Shown: one piece after another, positions 29,400 through 38,191 of the stretch
Numbering within the stretch: the stretch's first letter is position 1
Layout of the letters: each line of letters opens with the position of its first letter
NCBI RefSeq assembly: GCF_003575965.1
Contig: NZ_QWJJ01000014.1
Coordinates: 86,912 to 150,911, forward strand
From: Pseudooceanicola sediminis
GTDB lineage: Bacteria; Pseudomonadota; Alphaproteobacteria; Rhodobacterales; Rhodobacteraceae
DNA: 64,000 nt
Direction: 5' to 3'
The notes under the pieces: model-generated
What the model saw: the letters and a program-made list of their open reading frames with translations, nothing else
What the model was told of the DNA's origin: nothing
The model's database searches: none
Made by a program: the position numbers and the translations under genes

Positions 29400-30761
29400 T
29401 CAGGCATTCAGCAGCAGGTGCTCGCGCTCCCACGGTGAAATCACGTTGAGGAATTCTTCGTACTCCGTGCGCTTCACGATCGAGTAGACGCGCAGGAATT
29501 CGGGTCCCAGCACCTCGCCCAGGGCTGTGGCACCATCCATCACGTCGAGGGCTTCGCCAAGTGTGCGGGGGAAGTCTCCCTCTCCCTCGTAGGCATCGCC
29601 GCGAAATTGTTTCTCGGCCCGCTCCTCGTTCATCAGACCAAGATAACCCGCGGCGAGCGAGGCGGCGATGCCGAGGTAGGGGTTGCAATCCATCCCGGCG
29701 ACGCGGTTTTCGACGCGCCGGGCCTCCGGTGCGGAAATCGGGACGCGGATGCCGGTTGTGCGGTTGTCACGCCCCCATTCCAGGTTGATCGGTGCTGCGT
29801 GATCCTTGACGTAGCGGCGGTAGGAATTGACGTAGGGTGCTAGCAGGGGGATCGCCTCGGGCAGATGTTTCTGCAAGCCACCGATGAAGGTGTAGAACGC
29901 ATCCGTTTCGCCGCCTGCGGGGCCGGTAAAGATGTTCTTGCCGGTTTCGATGTCCATCACCGAGTGGTGGATGTGCATGGCCGAGCCGGGTTCGCCCGCG
30001 ATGGGTTTCGCCATGAAGGTGGCAAAGCAATCGTGGCGCAGCGCAGCTTCGCGGATCAGTCGCTTGAAATAGAAAACCTCGTCCGCGAGTTTCACCGGGT
30101 TGCCGTGGCGCAGGTTGATTTCCAGCTGGCCGGCGCCGCCTTCCTGGGTGATGCCGTCGATCTCGAACCCCTGGGCCTCGGCAAAGTCGTAGATGTCGTC
30201 GATGACGGGGCCGAATTCGTCGACCGCCGTCATGGAATAGGCCTGTCGGGCGGCGGCGGGGCGACCCGAGCGGCCCATCATCGGCTCGATCGGCTTGGCC
30301 GGGTCGATGTTGCGCGCGACGAGGTAGAATTCCATTTCGGGGGCAACCACGGGCTTCCAGCCTTGGGCGGCGTAGAGGTCGCAGACCCGTTTCAGGACGT
30401 TGCGTGGGCTGAAGGGGATCGGGCGGTCCTTGCGATCATAGGCGTCGTGAATGATCTGCAGGGTCCAGTCGCCGGTCCAGGGGGCGGCCGTCGCGGTAGA
30501 GTAATCAGGCTTGAGGATCATGTCCGGTTCGGTGAAGCCTTCGGCCCCCGCGGCATCGGACCAGTCGCCGGTGATCGTCTGGAAGAAGATAGAGTTGGGC
30601 AGATGAAAGTATTTCTGCCGGGTGAACTTGGTGGCCGGCACGGCCTTGCCACGCGCGATGCCGGGCAGGTCCGAGATAATGCACTCGACCTCGTCCAGGC
30701 GGCGGTTCTCCAGGTATTCCTGGGCGCTTTGCGGGATTTGTGTGGTCCAGTCGTCAGTCAT
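29400..30761 (-). CDS. Glutamine-synthetase-family protein (gamma-glutamylamine synthetase, PuuA-like)
   Basis: The 453-residue enzyme has the GS catalytic core: EMEFYLVARN (metal-binding glutamate), GAGQLEINLRHGNP, FMAKPIAGEPGSAMHIHHSV, and GWGRDNRTTG-type sugar/ATP region (LEWGRDNRTTGIRVP). It lacks the adenylylation-tyrosine loop of true GlnA. It probably ligates glutamate to an amine as in putrescine utilisation. Its ATG overlaps the GATase stop (ATGA). A second paralogue lies upstream. Confidence 0.88.
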   Translation of the reverse strand: MTDDWTTQIPQSAQEYLENRRLDEVECIISDLPGIARGKAVPATKFTRQKYFHLPNSIFFQTITGDWSDAAGAEGFTEPDMILKPDYSTATAAPWTGDWTLQIIHDAYDRKDRPIPFSPRNVLKRVCDLYAAQGWKPVVAPEMEFYLVARNIDPAKPIEPMMGRSGRPAAARQAYSMTAVDEFGPVIDDIYDFAEAQGFEIDGITQEGGAGQLEINLRHGNPVKLADEVFYFKRLIREAALRHDCFATFMAKPIAGEPGSAMHIHHSVMDIETGKNIFTGPAGGETDAFYTFIGGLQKHLPEAIPLLAPYVNSYRRYVKDHAAPINLEWGRDNRTTGIRVPISAPEARRVENRVAGMDCNPYLGIAASLAAGYLGLMNEERAEKQFRGDAYEGEGDFPRTLGEALDVMDGATALGEVLGPEFLRVYSIVKRTEYEEFLNVISPWEREHLLLNA

Positions 30762-31438
30762 TTTGCTGTACCTTTGAATAGGGCGGCCATGCGATCGGCC
30801 TCGGCCTGAGCCGTTGTAGGGGTGTCGACGGCGCGGGTAGCGGCCTCGATCAGATCGGGCGGCACGACGCCGGGCGCGCGGGTCGCGAGCAGAGAGGCGA
30901 CGACCGGAGCGGTGAATTCGGGATGCGCCTGTACGGTGTAGATCTGGTCGCCGTACAGCAACGCCGCGTTTTCGCAGAACGGAGACGAGGCAACGACGCG
31001 CGCGCCCTGCGGCACCTGTGTCACCTGATCCTGATGCCAGGCATTCAGCGTGGCTTCGCCCAACTCTCCACTATAGCGGGTCGACCCGACGGACCAGCCA
31101 CCGGAAAACTTTTCGACTTTCCCGCCGAGCGCCTTTGCAATGATCTGGTGCCCGAAACAGACCCCGACCATCGGGCGCCCGGTGTCGCGGATGGCACGGA
31201 TCAGATCCTCGAGCGGGGGGATCCAGTCGTGGTCCTCATAGGCGCCATGGCGCGAGCCGGTGATCAGCCAGCCGTCACAGGCCAGCGGCCCGTCGGGAAA
31301 GATCCCGTCGACCACCGCGTAGGTTTCGAAGGTGAAACCATGCCCGTCCAGAAGCTGGGCAAACAGTTTCGGATAGTCACCGATCGTGGCGCGCAGGTCG
31401 TCTGGCGCATGGCCGGTCTGGAGGATGCCGATTTTCAT
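30758..31438 (-). CDS. Class I glutamine amidotransferase-like hydrolase
   Basis: The 226-residue protein has the full class I triad: Cys94 in VGVCFGHQII and His172/Glu174 in VQAHPEF. It stands alone with no synthetase domain. Between two gamma-glutamyl ligase-like genes it may hydrolyse a gamma-glutamyl intermediate, the role played by PuuD, although it resembles GMP-synthase-type amidotransferases more than PuuD. The ATGA overlap couples it to the downstream synthetase gene. Confidence 0.85.
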   Translation of the reverse strand: MKIGILQTGHAPDDLRATIGDYPKLFAQLLDGHGFTFETYAVVDGIFPDGPLACDGWLITGSRHGAYEDHDWIPPLEDLIRAIRDTGRPMVGVCFGHQIIAKALGGKVEKFSGGWSVGSTRYSGELGEATLNAWHQDQVTQVPQGARVVASSPFCENAALLYGDQIYTVQAHPEFTAPVVASLLATRAPGVVPPDLIEAATRAVDTPTTAQAEADRMAALFKGTAK

Positions 31439-31563
31439 GAAACACCGATGCTTGTCTTGCGGAGGGTAGTGGAGCGGAAGAGGGGCGGCAAGGGGCGCGC
31501 CTCGCGCTGCGTGCCATTTGGCGGCGCGACCATCGCGCCGTGCGACGGTTGCGCCGATCCGTC

Positions 31564-32880
31564 TCAGACCGTTTCGAGGTAGACCATCCAGTGTTCTTCG
31601 GGCGGCAGTTCGGCCAGGCGGCGGACCTCCTGACGTTTCGTCATCGTCAGGTTCTGGATCAGGTCCGGCGTAAAGATACGCGCCATCAGGGGATCGGTTT
31701 CAAAGCGATCTATGGCAGAGGCCCAGTCAGGCATGATACCGGGCAGATCCAGTTCGTAGGCGTTGCCGGTGATCGGTTCGGGGGGCACCATGGCGTCTTC
31801 GATCCCGGCGAGGGCCGACCCGAGAATGGCCGAGAGCGTCAGGTACGGGTTGATGTCGCCACAGGCGACGCGGTGTTCGATGCGCCGCGCCTTGTGGGGG
31901 CCCGAAGGGATGCGAATGGCGGCTGTTCGGTTTTCGTAGGCCCAGCAGGCGCCAGTCGGCGCATGGGCACCGGGGGCAAAACGGGCGTAGGAATTGCCGT
32001 GAGGCGCCCAGAGCAGGGTGCCGCCGGGCATCCCTGCGATGCAGCCGGCCACGGCGTGACGCAACAGGTCTGTGCCCCTTGGGCCGCCGTCGTCGAAGAC
32101 GTTGTTGCCATCCTCGTCGAGCACGGAAAAGTGCACGTGCATGCCGTTCCCGGAATCGTTGGGAAAGGGCTTTGCCATGAAGGTCGCCGCCATATCGTGA
32201 CGCCGCGCCATGCCGCGCACCAGGCTTTTGAACAGCCAGGCGTCGTCGGCGGCAGCCATGGCGTCGCGATGTGCGAGGTTGATTTCGAACTGCCCCAACC
32301 CTGCCTCGGAAGAGGCGGAATCGGCGGGGATGTCCATCGCGTCGCAGGCCTCGTAGAGGTCGGTCAGGAAGCTGTCGAAGGCATCGAGCTGGCGGATCGA
32401 CAGAATGGCATTGCCAAACACGGGCCGCCCCGAGATCGGGTTCTGCGGCGCCGAGAGTTGATGGCCGGTATCGTCGACAAGGTAGAACTCCATCTCGACC
32501 GCCGCCTGCACGGTCCAGCCGCGCTCCGCATAGCGATCCAGAACGCGGCGCAGAGCGTGGCGCGGATCGCCCGCGAAGGGGCGGCCGTCGTCGTGGAACA
32601 TCCACATCGGCACCAACGCCGAGGGGCTGTCGAGCCAGGGCATCGGCACCGGGCCATGCTCGGTCGGTTTCAGGACGCCGTCTTCGTCACCGGTTTCGAA
32701 CACGAGGGGGGAATCTTCGATGTCGGCCCCCCAGATATCGACGTTGAGGACGGACAGCGGCATCCGCGACCCTTCGGTATCAAGCTTGGCGTAGGCGCTT
32801 TGGGGCACGCGCTTGCCGCGCATCTGGCCGTTCAGGTCAGCGGCGGCAACGCGGAAGGTGCGAAACTGGTCAAATTGCAT
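31564..32880 (-). CDS. Second glutamine-synthetase-family protein
   Basis: The 438-residue protein starts at MQFDQFRTFRVAAADLNG (32880). It has the GS motifs EMEFYLVDDTG, GLGQFEINLAHRDA, FMAKPFPNDSGNGMHVHFSV and the late CWAYENRTAAIRIP. Despite its shared fold it differs clearly from the downstream paralogue (for example in the spacing after the first motif). Two GS-like ligases in one cluster may use different amines or act in sequence. A 125-base gap separates it from the GATase gene. Confidence 0.87.
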   Translation of the reverse strand: MQFDQFRTFRVAAADLNGQMRGKRVPQSAYAKLDTEGSRMPLSVLNVDIWGADIEDSPLVFETGDEDGVLKPTEHGPVPMPWLDSPSALVPMWMFHDDGRPFAGDPRHALRRVLDRYAERGWTVQAAVEMEFYLVDDTGHQLSAPQNPISGRPVFGNAILSIRQLDAFDSFLTDLYEACDAMDIPADSASSEAGLGQFEINLAHRDAMAAADDAWLFKSLVRGMARRHDMAATFMAKPFPNDSGNGMHVHFSVLDEDGNNVFDDGGPRGTDLLRHAVAGCIAGMPGGTLLWAPHGNSYARFAPGAHAPTGACWAYENRTAAIRIPSGPHKARRIEHRVACGDINPYLTLSAILGSALAGIEDAMVPPEPITGNAYELDLPGIMPDWASAIDRFETDPLMARIFTPDLIQNLTMTKRQEVRRLAELPPEEHWMVYLETV

Positions 32881-33051
32881 AGGGGACTCTGTCTGCGCAT
32901 GCCGATGGACCGGCACACTGGAAACCTTTTCGCAGCCCTGGCTTGGCGGGCGGCGGGACATCGTGTCAAACGCTCAGGACGCCCAGGGAGGGCGGGCCTG
33001 CCGATTGGCAGAGGATGGGGTGTCCGGTGAGAGATACGCCTGAGTCATACC

Positions 33052-33891
33052 CTATCTTAGCATGGCTGGCCGTGGGCGCAGCCTGCGTCTCGCGTTGGAG
33101 GGTAAATGGCGATTGAGGCGTCGATAGACGGCACCGTAGATCAGCACGACCGCCACCGTCAGCAGGATGAAATACATCGCCAGGATGGGATAGGGGATGA
33201 AGGGGTTGAAGGTCTTGTCGGCAAAGTAGTTTGCGTAATACAGCGCATCGCCCTTTTGCTGGCGCGCGGGGAACGAGCTGAAATAGACCAATGTCGTGGC
33301 GTGGAACAGAAAGATGGCCTCGTTCGTGTAGGCGGGCCAGCCGAGGCGCAGCATGGTCGGAAAGGTGATGTGGCGAAACTTTTTCCAGCCGGAAAACCCA
33401 TAGGCATCAGCGGCCTCCAGGTCACCCTTCGGGACCGACCGCAGCGCCCCGTAAAAGATTTCGCCCGCGTAGGCCGTGGTGTTGAGGAACAGCACGATCA
33501 GCGCCCCCGCCCAGGCGCGGGTCAGCCAGCTGGTGTCGGCGGTCAGGGTGACCAGCCCGAGGTTCAGCGACAGACCTTCGCGCGGCAATAGCGTGAAAGC
33601 CTCGTAGAAAAAGAAGAACTGGATGAACAGCGGTGAGCCGCGAAAGAAAAAGATGAACCAGTCCGCAGGTTTGCGGATGAAACGGTTTGAGACGTTGCGC
33701 GCGCAGGCCAGGGCGATCGACGCAAAAAAGCCGAGGAACAACGCCGCAATGCCGAAATAGAGGTTCCACACCATCCCCGATCCGATGAGCACGAACTGGT
33801 CGCACAGGGTAAAATCGCTGCGTGGCAACAGGCGTTCGCCCAGACCGATGGAGCGCAGACCATAGGTCTGGATGACGTCGATGCAGCTCAT
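33052..33891 (-). CDS. Polar amino-acid ABC transporter permease (HisM-like)
   Basis: The 279-residue membrane protein has the HAAT-family permease signature around RSVPKGDLEAADAYGFSGWK followed by FRHITFPTMLRL (EAA loop). It is paired with a second permease whose stop lies 13 bases upstream. Together with the binding protein and ATPase genes it makes a complete importer. The substrate is likely a basic amino acid or an amine-bearing compound. Confidence 0.9.
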   Translation of the reverse strand: MSCIDVIQTYGLRSIGLGERLLPRSDFTLCDQFVLIGSGMVWNLYFGIAALFLGFFASIALACARNVSNRFIRKPADWFIFFFRGSPLFIQFFFFYEAFTLLPREGLSLNLGLVTLTADTSWLTRAWAGALIVLFLNTTAYAGEIFYGALRSVPKGDLEAADAYGFSGWKKFRHITFPTMLRLGWPAYTNEAIFLFHATTLVYFSSFPARQQKGDALYYANYFADKTFNPFIPYPILAMYFILLTVAVVLIYGAVYRRLNRHLPSNARRRLRPRPAMLR

Positions 33892-33904
33892 CCGTGGACC
33901 CCGA

Positions 33905-34780
33905 TCATGATTTTGCCTGCGTCATGCCGGCCAGCGTCGCCTGCCCGCGCGAGAGGCGCTGGCCGAGGCGTTCGAACGCGATTTCCGACAGTTTTGTCAT
34001 GCCCAGGTAGAACACCAACAGCGCCATGAAATACCAAAGACGCCAGTCGCCGTGCGGATAGGCATAGGCGGTGGTCTTCATCCCGCCCAGTTCGCGGGCC
34101 CAGTACACGATATCTGTTATGCCCAGCAGGAACAGCAGCGGCGTTGCCTTGATAAGCACCATCCACAGGTTCGACAGGCCGGGCAGGGCATAGACCCACA
34201 TCTGCGGCACCAGAATGCGCCAGGTGATCTGGCGGCGGGACAGGCCATAAGCCTCGGCCGTTTCAAGCTGGGCCTTGGGCACCGCATTCATTGCGCCGGA
34301 CAGCACAAAGGCGGCAAAGGCCCCGAAAACAAAGGCGTAGGCGGCGATGGCCAGCGCAATCGCATAAAGGTCATGCACCAGGGGCGCAGCGCCCGATTGC
34401 GGCAGCTTTGCTGCCGCGCAGACCACGAAATCGTTGCCTTGGCGGATCGGCATGTCCCAATCGGGGCATTTGACCTTGTGACGCAGATATTCGAGGCCCT
34501 GGTCAAGGGCGAGGGGCACGAACAGGAAGAAGGCGATGTCGGGGACGCCGCGCACGATCGATGTATAGCCGACCCCGATCCAGCGCAGCGGAGCCAGATG
34601 CGACCGGCGTGCCAGCGCCCCGCAAAATCCGACGGCAAGCGCAATGGGGGCCGTGACGGCAAGCAGGGCGATGACGACCAGAAAGCTTTGGTAGAACATG
34701 ACCTGCTTGGCCGTCGTCAGATAGCAGGCCATCCACGGCAAGGTATCGAGCAGGGCAGGGTCGGCGCAGAAGTCAAACAT
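33905..34780 (-). CDS. Polar amino-acid ABC transporter permease (HisQ-like)
   Basis: The 291-residue protein starts at MFDFCADPALLDTLPW (34780). Membrane helices flank the conserved AVPKAQLETAEAYGLSRRQI EAA-type loop. A periplasmic insertion around residues 105-135 contains several cysteines and the motif LRHKVKCPDWDMPIRQGND. It is the HisQ partner of the downstream permease and begins about 300 bases after the binding-protein gene, past a hairpin. Confidence 0.88.
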   Translation of the reverse strand: MFDFCADPALLDTLPWMACYLTTAKQVMFYQSFLVVIALLAVTAPIALAVGFCGALARRSHLAPLRWIGVGYTSIVRGVPDIAFFLFVPLALDQGLEYLRHKVKCPDWDMPIRQGNDFVVCAAAKLPQSGAAPLVHDLYAIALAIAAYAFVFGAFAAFVLSGAMNAVPKAQLETAEAYGLSRRQITWRILVPQMWVYALPGLSNLWMVLIKATPLLFLLGITDIVYWARELGGMKTTAYAYPHGDWRLWYFMALLVFYLGMTKLSEIAFERLGQRLSRGQATLAGMTQAKS

Positions 34781-35043
34781 CGGGGCCCTCGGCGCGCAAA
34801 ATGGGGGGGACGCTGGGCAGGCGCGGCCCGACAGGGCGCCCGCGGTGCTGCGGCGCTTGCAGCCTGCGTCCAGACGGACGCACGAGACAGGAACGGCACG
34901 CCAATGATTGCAGGCTGCGATACCCGTACCAGTGCCCGTGCCCGGCAATCCCGCCAAATGCGGCGGGCGCGGCCAAACGGGCCGAGTGGGCCGTCCGGGG
35001 GGCGGCTCTTTTATGAACTGGGGTGCGGGTCATTCGCTATTGG

Positions 35044-35065
35044 GATGCAGGGCCCGAAGGCCCTG
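35044..35065 (-). terminator. Hairpin between binding-protein and permease genes
   Basis: TGCAGGGC and GCCCTGCA pair around a short CCGAAG loop (TTCG-type on the minus strand), just after the binding-protein stop. There is no following T-run, so it may act as an mRNA-stabilising or partial terminator that lets the binding protein be made in excess of the permeases. Confidence 0.5.
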
Positions 35066-35076
35066 CAAGGTTTCCC

Positions 35077-35796
35077 TCAGTAGGTCGAGGTTTCGTCGCC
35101 GAAATACTTCTTGAGCAGGGTATTCAGCGTTCCATCTTCCTTCATCGCGGTGATTGCGGTGTCGAACTTGGCTTTCAGCTCGGTGTCGCTTTCGCGCAGA
35201 CCCATACCGATGCCGCCGCCCAGCGGGACCGGATCACCCACGACGACCAGCGAACCGTCGTCGGTGTAGGGAAGCAGGAAATCCTTGTCAGCAAAAACCG
35301 CATCGGCTTCGCCGTTCTTGACGGCCGCGATGGTTTCGTCGCCGGTCGCGAATTCCAGCAGGGTGGCGCCGGTTTCTGCAACGTGACCCGCCTGGATGGT
35401 GCCGGTTTGAGCCGCCACGACGGCGCCTTCGAGGTCGATATCACCTTCGGGCGCGAGGTAGATCGAGTCGGTCGGCGGATAGTAATCCTGGGTGAAGTCG
35501 ATGACTTCGTCGCGCTCGTCGGTGATCGACATGCCCGCCATGATGGTGTCGTAGTTGCCGGAAACCAGGTTGGGGATGATCGAATCCCAATCATTGGTGA
35601 CCCAGGTGCAGGTCAGTTCGGCGCGGGTGCAGAGCTCATCGCCAAGCTCGCGTTCGAAACCGGCGACTTCACCGTTGTCGTCGATGAAGTTGTACGGAGG
35701 GTATGCGCCCTCGGTGCCCATGCGGATGGTGTCCTGCGCCAGCGCGCCGCCGGCGGTCAGCGCCAGAAGGGCAGTGCTGAGGATGAGTTTGTTCAT
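35077..35796 (-). CDS. Periplasmic amino-acid/amine-binding protein of ABC transporter
   Basis: The 239-residue protein has a clear Sec signal peptide (LILSTALLALTAGGALA, cleavage near residue 20) and the bacterial solute-binding family 3 pattern: RMGTEGAYPPYNFIDDNGEV, GFERELGDELC, then TWVTNDWDSIIPNL and MSITDERDEVIDF. It resembles lysine/arginine/ornithine/octopine-binding proteins. It captures the substrate for the adjacent HisQ/HisM/HisP-like importer. Confidence 0.92.
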   Translation of the reverse strand: MNKLILSTALLALTAGGALAQDTIRMGTEGAYPPYNFIDDNGEVAGFERELGDELCTRAELTCTWVTNDWDSIIPNLVSGNYDTIMAGMSITDERDEVIDFTQDYYPPTDSIYLAPEGDIDLEGAVVAAQTGTIQAGHVAETGATLLEFATGDETIAAVKNGEADAVFADKDFLLPYTDDGSLVVVGDPVPLGGGIGMGLRESDTELKAKFDTAITAMKEDGTLNTLLKKYFGDETSTY

Positions 35797-35873
35797 GAAA
35801 TTTCTCCCGTTTCTTCAGTTTGGGCGGGTTGATCCCACCCGGATTGGCCCCCGTTTCGGAGGGCGAAAGGTTG

Positions 35874-36662
35874 TCAGGCAGTTTGCGTCGCGCTGAGAAA
35901 TTGTTGCAGGCGCTCGGTCTTGGGGTTGCCGAAAATCTCGGACGGGGGGCCTTCCTCTATCAGGTTCCCCTGATGCAGAAAGACCACCTTGTCCGACACG
36001 TCCGCGGCAAGGCGCATGTCGTGGGTGACCAGCAGCATGGTGCGACCTTCGGCTGCCAGGGCCTTGATTACCTTGACGACTTCCTGCTCAAGCTCCGGAT
36101 CCAGTGCCGAGGTCGGTTCGTCGAAAAGCAGGGCCTCGGGTTCCATGCAGAGGGCACGGGCGATGGCGGCGCGTTGCTGTTGACCCCCCGAAAGCTGGGC
36201 AGGCCAGGCATCGGCCTTGTCCGCGATGCCGACCTTGTCCAGATAGGCGCGGGCCTTGGGTTCGACCTCGGCACGGTCACGGCCCAGCACGGTCAGAGGG
36301 GCCTCCATCACGTTTTGCAGGATGGTCATGTGCGACCACAGGTTGAACTGCTGAAACACCATCGACAGGTTCGTGCGGATGCGCAGCACCTGGCGGGCGT
36401 TGCCCGGACGGCGCATTCCGCCATGGCCCTTCCAATGGACGGCTTCCCCCTTGAACAGGATTTCACCCTGCTGACTGTCTTCCAGAAGGTTGGCACAGCG
36501 CAGCAAGGTGGATTTGCCCGACCCCGACGAACCGATGAGGGAAATCACATCGCCACGCTGGGCACGCAGGGACACACCCTTGAGGACTTCCAGGGCGCCG
36601 TAGGCTTTGTGCAGATCGCGGATCTCTAGGACTGATGGGGTCTGGCTCACGTCAGGGTGCAT
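35874..36662 (-). CDS. Polar amino-acid ABC transporter ATP-binding protein (HisP-like)
   Basis: The 262-residue ATPase starts at MHPDVSQTPSV (36662); a GTG four codons later is possible. Walker A is LIGSSGSGKSTLLRC, the Q-loop lies in MVFQQFNLW, the signature is LSGGQQQRAAIARAL and Walker B is ALLFDEPTSALDPE. These match HisP/GlnQ closely. It is the first gene of the importer and ligase cluster and is 78 bases from the binding protein. Confidence 0.93.
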   Translation of the reverse strand: MHPDVSQTPSVLEIRDLHKAYGALEVLKGVSLRAQRGDVISLIGSSGSGKSTLLRCANLLEDSQQGEILFKGEAVHWKGHGGMRRPGNARQVLRIRTNLSMVFQQFNLWSHMTILQNVMEAPLTVLGRDRAEVEPKARAYLDKVGIADKADAWPAQLSGGQQQRAAIARALCMEPEALLFDEPTSALDPELEQEVVKVIKALAAEGRTMLLVTHDMRLAADVSDKVVFLHQGNLIEEGPPSEIFGNPKTERLQQFLSATQTA

Positions 36663-36746
36663 TTCCGGTTTTGCTTTCGCGAGAGTAGGGCGCAGAATCG
36701 GGCGGAAATCAACAGCTTCGCGACCGCTTTGCAATCTGACTTGACG

Positions 36747-37493
36747 TTAGCGGGCCGTCGGTGGGACCGGCGGCAGAGGAATGGCGAAATATTCGGCGTC
36801 GGGGATCGCCACCAGCCGTTGAAACCCGATCAATGTGCGTTCGGCGGGCGAAAGCACGGAAATCGCGGCAGAAAGTGCCGTTCGCAGCGGCGCGGGATCG
36901 CGCCCGAGGGCCGTGATCAGGGGCAGGGCGGGCGTGGGCTGCGTACGGGCGATCACCCGCAGGGACCCGGCGAAGGGCTCGAAAGCCTCAAGCAGGTGCC
37001 ATGTCAGCCGATCAAGCGCGGCCGCGTCGGCACCCCCGTCCGCCACGGCACGGGCCGAGGCGGCGTGACTGCCCGTCGGCAGCAGTGGGCCGAGGGGGAT
37101 GTCATGCAGCGCGGCATGGGCGGCAAGCGCGGCCCAGCCCGATTGCGAGCCGGCCTCGTTATAAGCGAAACGCAGGCCAGCCAGGTCGGCAAAGCTGCGC
37201 GCAGGGGCATCGCGGTGCACCACGATCAGGCTGTGATACTGGCCGGGCGGCAAGCCGGGAAGGCCGGGGTCGGGCGTGCCGATCAGGGTGACGCGATCCT
37301 TGAGGCGTGAGCGAAAAGGCAGGCCGCAGGTTTGCGCAATCAGCAGGTCAGGGTTCTGCCAGGTGTGCCAAAGGTCACTGTCGCGCGTCACCTTGGCGGG
37401 ACCATAGCCCAGGGCGTTACGGGTTGCCTGCCACAGCCGATCATAGACGGGCGCGGTTTCGGGACGATCGTACATCTGAAAAGAGACAATCAT
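36747..37493 (-). CDS. PhnD-like substrate-binding-fold protein without signal peptide
   Basis: The 248-residue protein follows the PhnD/SsuA/transferrin-like fold: VSFQMYDRPETAPVYDRLW near the start, QTCGLPFRSRL, LIVVHRDAPARSFADLAGLR and FAYNEAGSQSGWAAL. Phosphonate-binding proteins share this layout. No signal peptide is visible, so if the start is right it would stay in the cytoplasm. There is no adjacent permease for it. It might sense rather than transport a ligand. Confidence 0.75.
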   Translation of the reverse strand: MIVSFQMYDRPETAPVYDRLWQATRNALGYGPAKVTRDSDLWHTWQNPDLLIAQTCGLPFRSRLKDRVTLIGTPDPGLPGLPPGQYHSLIVVHRDAPARSFADLAGLRFAYNEAGSQSGWAALAAHAALHDIPLGPLLPTGSHAASARAVADGGADAAALDRLTWHLLEAFEPFAGSLRVIARTQPTPALPLITALGRDPAPLRTALSAAISVLSPAERTLIGFQRLVAIPDAEYFAIPLPPVPPTAR

Positions 37494-37574
37494 TCCAGTA
37501 TGTTGTACCTTTTCTGCGGGGCTGGTACGGGGGCAGATGGCGGGATCATGTCACAGGGGCGCGGCGCCGCAGGT

Positions 37575-38018
37575 TCACGGTGCGGTGCCCTGCGCGGTCT
37601 GGCGGGCGCGCGCGCTGTCGGGGTCCGAGATGCCCAGCAGGTTGCTGACAAGACGCAGCACCGCGTCTTCTTCGGCCTCGCGTTCGCCGTCGACCAGAAC
37701 GACCTTCCACAGTTCCTCGACCACGGCCAGGCGGTTTTCGTAGGGAATGGCCTCCTTGATCGCGCGGGTAAAGCGCACGGTGTCGGGGGCCTGGGTTTCA
37801 AGCGTTTCGGCATCTTGCAGCAGCGCCTCGCATTCCGGCACGGACAGGGCATAGCGCTGCGACAAGATGCGCGCGATCATCGCCCGCTCGGCCTTGTCAT
37901 AGATGCCATCCGATCGCGCCACGCGCACCAGAAGGGCAGAAAGCGCCAGCCGGGCATCCCCGTCGTCAAGGGGATCGGGCTGTGGCGCGATGAGGCGGTT
38001 GAGGAAATCTGCAAACAT
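37575..38018 (-). CDS. TerB-family (tellurite resistance-like) protein
   Basis: The 147-residue all-helical protein starts MFADFLNRL. It contains the TerB/DjlA N-terminal pattern: ALSALLVRVARSDGIYDKAE (metal-binding-type acidic DG) and LVDGEREAEEDAVLRLVSNL. Such proteins are common in Rhodobacteraceae and their role is unclear; tellurite resistance is only a name here. It is monocistronic. Confidence 0.82.
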   Translation of the reverse strand: MFADFLNRLIAPQPDPLDDGDARLALSALLVRVARSDGIYDKAERAMIARILSQRYALSVPECEALLQDAETLETQAPDTVRFTRAIKEAIPYENRLAVVEELWKVVLVDGEREAEEDAVLRLVSNLLGISDPDSARARQTAQGTAP

Positions 38019-38191
38019 GTAAAGGTATATAGGCGGCGCACGCCGCGCCGCCAATGCAGAAGATACGTCAGCCGTTCACGTATTTGCGCCTGACCGGTTT
38101 TGCGCCTGACCGATCAGGACCGTGAAATCGTGCCGTGTAACAGGCCGCCAAGCCGTGAAATGTGCGCGTGATCCCCGAATGTTCGATTGGG

